DNA of 64,000 nt. It comes from Dichetophora obliterata (Eukaryota; Arthropoda; Insecta; Diptera; Sciomyzidae). The notes under the pieces are model-generated. The model worked only from the letters and a program-made list of their open reading frames with translations. It searched no databases and was not told the origin of the DNA. The position numbers and the translations under genes were made by a program. Shown here in pieces: positions 59,958 through 64,000 of this stretch. The stretch spans positions 31,475,574 through 31,539,573 of the forward strand of contig OY986436.1 in the NCBI GenBank assembly GCA_963920525.1. The letters are read 5' to 3'. The first letter of the stretch is position 1. Each line of letters starts with the position of its first letter.

Positions 59958-60500
59958 TCATATGCCGACTGTAGCTACAAAAAACATCTACAACAAAATT
60001 CAAGCTAACTACCAGCAGCAATTACCAAGCAAATCTGCAACAAAAGCGCAGAGAGAATGACATGATCACAGCGGTTGCGCAGCGTTAGAGGGGATGAACC
60101 GAATTGGCGACGAAAAATAAATAGCACTTTGCTTGCCATTTTTTCTGTTTGCCTGCTAGCAAGATTTAAAGTAGAGGCATTAAAAGAGACTTCACGACAG
60201 TCAAACAAAATACACATATGAAAAATTTAAATTTCATTTAATTTCAGCAGTTAGCTCTGAAGTCTCTTTTAATGCCTCCCTCCATTTGAGATCTTGCTAG
60301 CAGGCAAACAGAAAAAATAGCAAGAAAAGTGCTGTATATTTTCCGCCGCCAATTCGGTTTATCCCCTCTAACACTGCGCAGCCACTGGGATCTTGTCATT
60401 CTCTTTGCGTTGTTGTTGTAGATTGCTTGGTACTTATTGTTGTACAGTAAACTTTAATTTTTTGTAGATGTTTATTTGTAGCTACAGTCAGCATATGACA
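59958..60500. mobile_element. Palindromic MITE with CATATGCCGACTGTAGCTAC ends
   Basis: 59961-60225 and 60240-60500 are inverted copies. Outer ends are CATATGCCGACTGTAGCTAC and GTAGCTACAGTCAGCATATG. Inner matches include TTTGCCTGCTAGCAAGAT and GGCATTAAAAGAGACTTC. The centre is a short AT stretch near 60230. A single related arm lies at 63221-63400. No coding capacity. Confidence 0.75.
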
Positions 60501-60626
60501 TCGAACTATTTTAGAAAACAGTTTATACAAATAAATTAAAGAGTCTACATAATATTTACAAAACTATTTGTTTTTAGTAAAAGTGTTACCGTTTTGTAAA
60601 TACATATATATATATATATATATATA

Positions 60627-61499
60627 TTAGGCCAGGTCTATTTGTGGGGACGCAAAAAAATCGCCATTGCTCAGAGAAAATCGTATTCCAGGGATCAAAA
60701 TAAGAGACTCTGCCAGAGGAACTATACCTCTAAAACGAATTCTAATGCCCCAACTTTTGACTTTTGTCCCGTAGGGTAAAATTTTGAAAAATCCCTCTTA
60801 TACCCATTTAGAGTGCCTTAATCGATTCCTAATGTATGACCGACCCACACTAACTTTGAAGGCCAATCCACCCATGCCAGTGGCGACCCCATTTCGCTGA
60901 TTTTTTCATGTAAAGTGCCAAAAATGGTGAATTTTTGAAATGTATGTATGGGGAACCGGCCAGGGGACTCCAGGGGATGTGCCACTGACATGGGTGGATC
61001 GGCCCTCCAAAGTTAGTGGGGGTCGGTCATACATTTGGACTCGATTGGGGCACTCTAAATGGGTCAAAGACCCAACTTTTGACTTTTGTTCCGTAGGTTC
61101 AAATTTTAAAAAATCCTCCTTGATCCATTTATAGTGCCCCAATCGAGTCCAAATGGGACACCCTGGGGGTTCCCCATACAAACATTTAAAAAAATCACCA
61201 TTTTTGGCACTATACATGAAAAAATCAGCGAAATGGGGTCGCCACTGGCATGGGTGGATCGGCCTCCAAAGTTAGTGTGGGTCGGTCATACATTTGGACT
61301 CGATTGGGGCAATCTAAATGGGTCAAAGAGGGATTTTTCAAAATTTGACCCTACGGGACAAAAATCAAAAGTTGGGGCATTAGAATTCGTTTTAGAGGTA
61401 TAGTACCTCGGGCAGAGTTTCTTATTTTGATCCCTAGAATACGATTTTCACTGAGCAATGGGCGATTTTTTTGCCTATCTACAAATCGACCCGGCCTTA
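60627..61499. mobile_element. Non-coding TTAGGGCGGGTC-family element made of alternating inverted arms
   Basis: Begins TTAGGCCAGGTCTATTTGTG and ends AAATCGACCCGGCCTTA within TATATATA on both sides. The arms match those of the 3588-6040 element closely (CTAAAACGAATTCTAATGCC, GGGCACTCTAAATGGGTC, ACATTTGGACTCGATTGGGG). Between full left and right arms are two further partial arms in opposite orientation (about 60956-61070 and 61070-61200), so the element is a stack of inverted arm pieces. No coding sequence; the short frames are arm by-products. Confidence 0.8.
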
Positions 61500-61892
61500 T
61501 ATATATACATATACATGGTTCATATATATGAACAATTTAGCTCATCGAGGAAATTTAAAGAGTATTTATGTATATTTATAAAATAATAATTACGTAATAA
61601 ACCTGCAAAATAAATTAATATTTTTATTAGTAATTGAATAACTAAAGTCTGCTTATCCTAACCATTATATTTTTTAAACTGTTTAGCATCAATTTCTTAT
61701 ATGAATTAAATAAAATTTATATGCTATAGATATTTCTTAATTTTAGAATATTCTATATATAATTCACAACGCAATATAGATATGGTGTATATGTATTTTG
61801 AAAAGTGTCATGATATAAATAGATATAAATAAGTTTTAATCGCTTATATTAATTCAGTAATGAAATGATTTAAATAAATTACTTTAATTATA
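61500..61892. other. AT-rich spacer, no gene seen
   Basis: Nothing recognisable. Confidence 0.4.
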
Positions 61893-63115
61893 CAGGGTCC
61901 GCCATCTAACTAGTGCTTATTTCGTGAATCTAGTGAAACTAGTGCTTATTTCGTATCACTTAGCTCATATCTGATTCGGCAGGTAATTAGTTTTATCCTT
62001 CCGCTGAACGAATATGGTTGTGTATACGCTTAAACAACGCTGGGAAATATTGCGACATTACTTTGAAAATCATGGCAATGTTGCAGAATGTGTGCGAAAA
62101 TTGCGTACGGATTTTAGAAGAAGAGAAGCACCGTTAGCTCCGTATGTTCGTTATCTTGTGAAACAAGTGAAAGAAACTGGCATCCTCATCGATAAACCAA
62201 AGAGTGAAAAGCCAAAAGCAGTGCGTACACCCGAGAATATTTCTGCTGTGGCAGAAAGTGTGCGTGAAGCGCCATCAACATCAATTCACCGTCGTTCTCA
62301 ACAATTGAACATTTCGGAGACATCATTGAGACGAATTTTGCATAAAGACCTTGGTATGACGCCATACAGAGTCCAATTGGTTCAGGAGTTGAAGCCAACT
62401 GACCATCCAATGCGTTTTCTCTTCGCTAAGTGGGCCTGCGATCGACTTACAGAAGATGCCGATTTTTGTATACAAGCAAAATTGTCGCATTTGGGGCATA
62501 GAAAACAGAACCGCACGCATACATTGAAAAGCCGCTGCACCCAAAACGAGTCACTGTTTGGTGCGGATTTTGGTCCAGAGGCATAAATGGGTCATTTTTC
62601 TTCGAAAATGAGCAAGGAGTGGCCGTTAAAGTCAATGGCGATCGTTATCGGGCCATGTTGAACGAATTTTTGTTCACAAAAATTGAAGAATAGGATATTG
62701 GCAACATTTGGTTTCAACAGGACGGTGCTACGTGCCACACAGCCGAAGCTACACTCGATGTTTAGCGCCCTGTTTTTGAAGATCGCATTATCAGCCGCAG
62801 AGCTGATGTCGTTTGGCCACCTCGGAGCTGCGATTTGACACCGTTGGACTATTATTTGTGGGGTGCCCTCAAAGATAAGTGTTACGCCGACAATCCATTG
62901 GTGAAATTCAGCTGCACACAATCGATAATGTGCTTAAAAATTGGACCGATCGTGTAGGCTACTGCATGGCCAGCCGAGGCAGCCATTTGAATGAAATTAT
63001 TTTTCATTATTAACCGGAAGGATTTTACTTTCAAATAAACGAAGAAATTTGAGAAAATATCCAGTAGTTTTTTTATAGAATTTTCAAAAAAAAAAAAATT
63101 ATTTGGCGGACCATT
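61893..63115 (+). mobile_element. Mariner element, rosa-type (copy B)
   Basis: Starts CAGGGTCCGCCATCTAACTAG and ends TTGGCGGACCATT, flanked by TA (61891-61892 and 63116-63117). The GGTCCGCCA terminal word is shared by both ends and by copy A. 1.22 kb, a little short because of internal deletions. The segment CTAGTGCTTATTTCGT is duplicated near 61911 and 61939, just inside the left end. Confidence 0.88.
62014..63012 (+). pseudogene. Mariner transposase of copy B, deleted
   Basis: ATG at 62014. The first 150 residues are intact: N-terminal HTH with LKQRWEILRHYFENHGN, and a second HTH with HRRSQQLNISETSLRRILHK. After LTEDADF near 62463 a deletion removes the first catalytic block entirely and the frame shifts. 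WFQQDGATCHT (62711) survives but is bracketed by stops (TAG near 62691 and near 62764). The TPLDYYLWG block near 62842 follows. A second deletion near 62893 removes the PETIDALKDNIREA region present in copy A. The C-terminus ends at TAA near 63012. It cannot encode active enzyme. Confidence 0.85.
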
Positions 63116-63220
63116 TATGTATTTTTGATATGGCAACACTTTTGCTTAAAAGAAATAGTTTCAGTAAGATAAAAAAATTTTAATAAATTGCTATAAGCTC
63201 TTAACAAAAATAATTCTAAT

Positions 63221-63440
63221 TTCATATGCCGCCTGTAGCTACACAATTAGAATTCACAACGTATACAAAAAATTTGCAGTTAACTGCACCAACATCAATT
63301 ACCAAGGAAATCTACAAACAAGGACGCATAGAGAAGAACAAGATCTTAGCGGAACTTTTAGAACTTTTTGATTTTCATCCTACATGTAAAATGGGCTGCA
63401 GTATAAGCTTTCGAACATCCTACATGTCCGTCCAACCTCT
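63221..63440 (+). repeat. Single arm of the CATATGCCG MITE family
   Basis: CATATGCCGCCTGTAGCTAC at 63221 and the following CAATTACCAAGGAAATCTAC correspond to the left arm of the MITE at 59958-60500 with many changes. No right arm found. Further right, TCCTACATGT occurs three times (63379, 63418, 63450). Confidence 0.55.
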
Positions 63441-63492
63441 CAAATCCGTCCTACATGTAGAATAATCCGAAACTCCCCATTATCATGAAAAC

Positions 63493-63545
63493 TCTTATAT
63501 GGCAGTAAGGCGGTCCCGTAGCAGGAAAACGTCTTCCAGGGAATA
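63493..63545 (+). repeat. Short dispersed repeat also present near 2960
   Basis: GGCAGTAAGGCGGTCCCGTAGCAGG and CCAGGGAATACTA resemble 2956-3011. Meaning unknown. Confidence 0.5.
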
Positions 63546-64000
63546 CTAATAATTTATATATAGGTTTTCGCTTCGGTCGGCAGTCCCCTCACTGCTACAC
63601 TTTTTTTTATATCAGTTGTTTAAAGTTTATTTCGGTATATTTTTTGCTTATTAATTTTGTTCTTGTAAGATTACTTCTTGCACACAACCAAACTGATCCA
63701 CATCCACATTCACAAAACATCCACAGAGAAACAAAAATGAACAAATAATATCGTGAACATGCTAAAAACAAGCATTTTAACAAACGAGTGCGTAATGAAA
63801 TTCGTAATGAAACTAAAATGTTGAAAATGTTGTTTGAAAATTCTAAACTCGTAACTTGTGTTGTATTTTATTAACGTAATACATAGTTTAGCTTCGTTTA
63901 GAATGTATTCGGCTAGTTGTAATGTTGGCTATGATGCATACAGATAGATATATGTACAAAGAGTTGTTACTCATTTTTGTTGTTGTCGTCGTCTATATGT
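63546..64000. other. AT-rich tail of the window, no gene seen
   Basis: No recognisable feature up to the right edge. Confidence 0.4.

Overview
This is an AT-rich eukaryotic window with no recognisable host protein-coding gene. The best guess is a dipteran insect, plausibly a tephritid fruit fly. That rests on the transposon types present: jockey/CR1-like and RTE-like LINEs, piggyBac, several hAT-type elements, and mariner elements with a 41-residue spacing between the second and third catalytic aspartates (the rosa/DD41D type, first described in Ceratitis). It also rests on poly-T and CA/TTG-type microsatellites in long AT-rich spacers. The species call is inference. The window reads as a transposon graveyard, such as heterochromatin, a piRNA cluster or a very large intron or intergenic region.

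Layout, left half. 1-1880: 5'-cut jockey/CR1-like LINE with a decayed reverse transcriptase; a second 3' fragment of a similar LINE lies at 11835-12240. 3025-7966: a transposon with about 540-bp terminal inverted repeats and a TA duplication, carrying two nested insertions. These are a 2.45-kb DNA transposon (3588-6040) and a hAT-like MITE (6741-7416). A relative of the 2.45-kb element sits at 8127-9678 and a third, non-coding one at 60627-61499. 10161-10448: hairpin MITE. 14276-18565: piggyBac element flanked by TTAA, itself interrupted by a hAT-like insertion with a perfect 8-bp duplication. 20699-23060: 5'-truncated RTE-like LINE with a 10-bp target duplication. 25290-26905: 1.6-kb heptanucleotide satellite.

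Layout, right half. 29948-31925: interleaved inverted repeats around a tandem-repeat element. 32510-40500: a short tandem-repeat array split by a 4-kb hAT element (33015-37076) and by a full-length RTE-like LINE on the minus strand (37202-40448, 14-bp duplication). 42661-44888: large palindromic hAT-type foldback with a perfect 8-bp duplication. 45000-49850: MITEs, tRNA-like SINE pieces and a hAT transposase C-terminal fragment. 50035-52242: a 2.2-kb (ATT)n microsatellite. 54762-57753: a mariner with a second mariner nested at a TA, itself interrupted (three levels). 57833-59610: inverted copies of a repeat carrying a 65-bp minisatellite. 59958-60500: palindromic MITE. 61893-63115: second copy of the first mariner.

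Almost every coding relic carries stops, frameshifts or deletions. The only long undamaged domain is the endonuclease of the minus-strand RTE-like LINE (38929-40218). The insertion order can be read from exact target duplications, so the region is a good record of successive transposon waves. All family assignments come from reading motifs by eye; no database search was possible.
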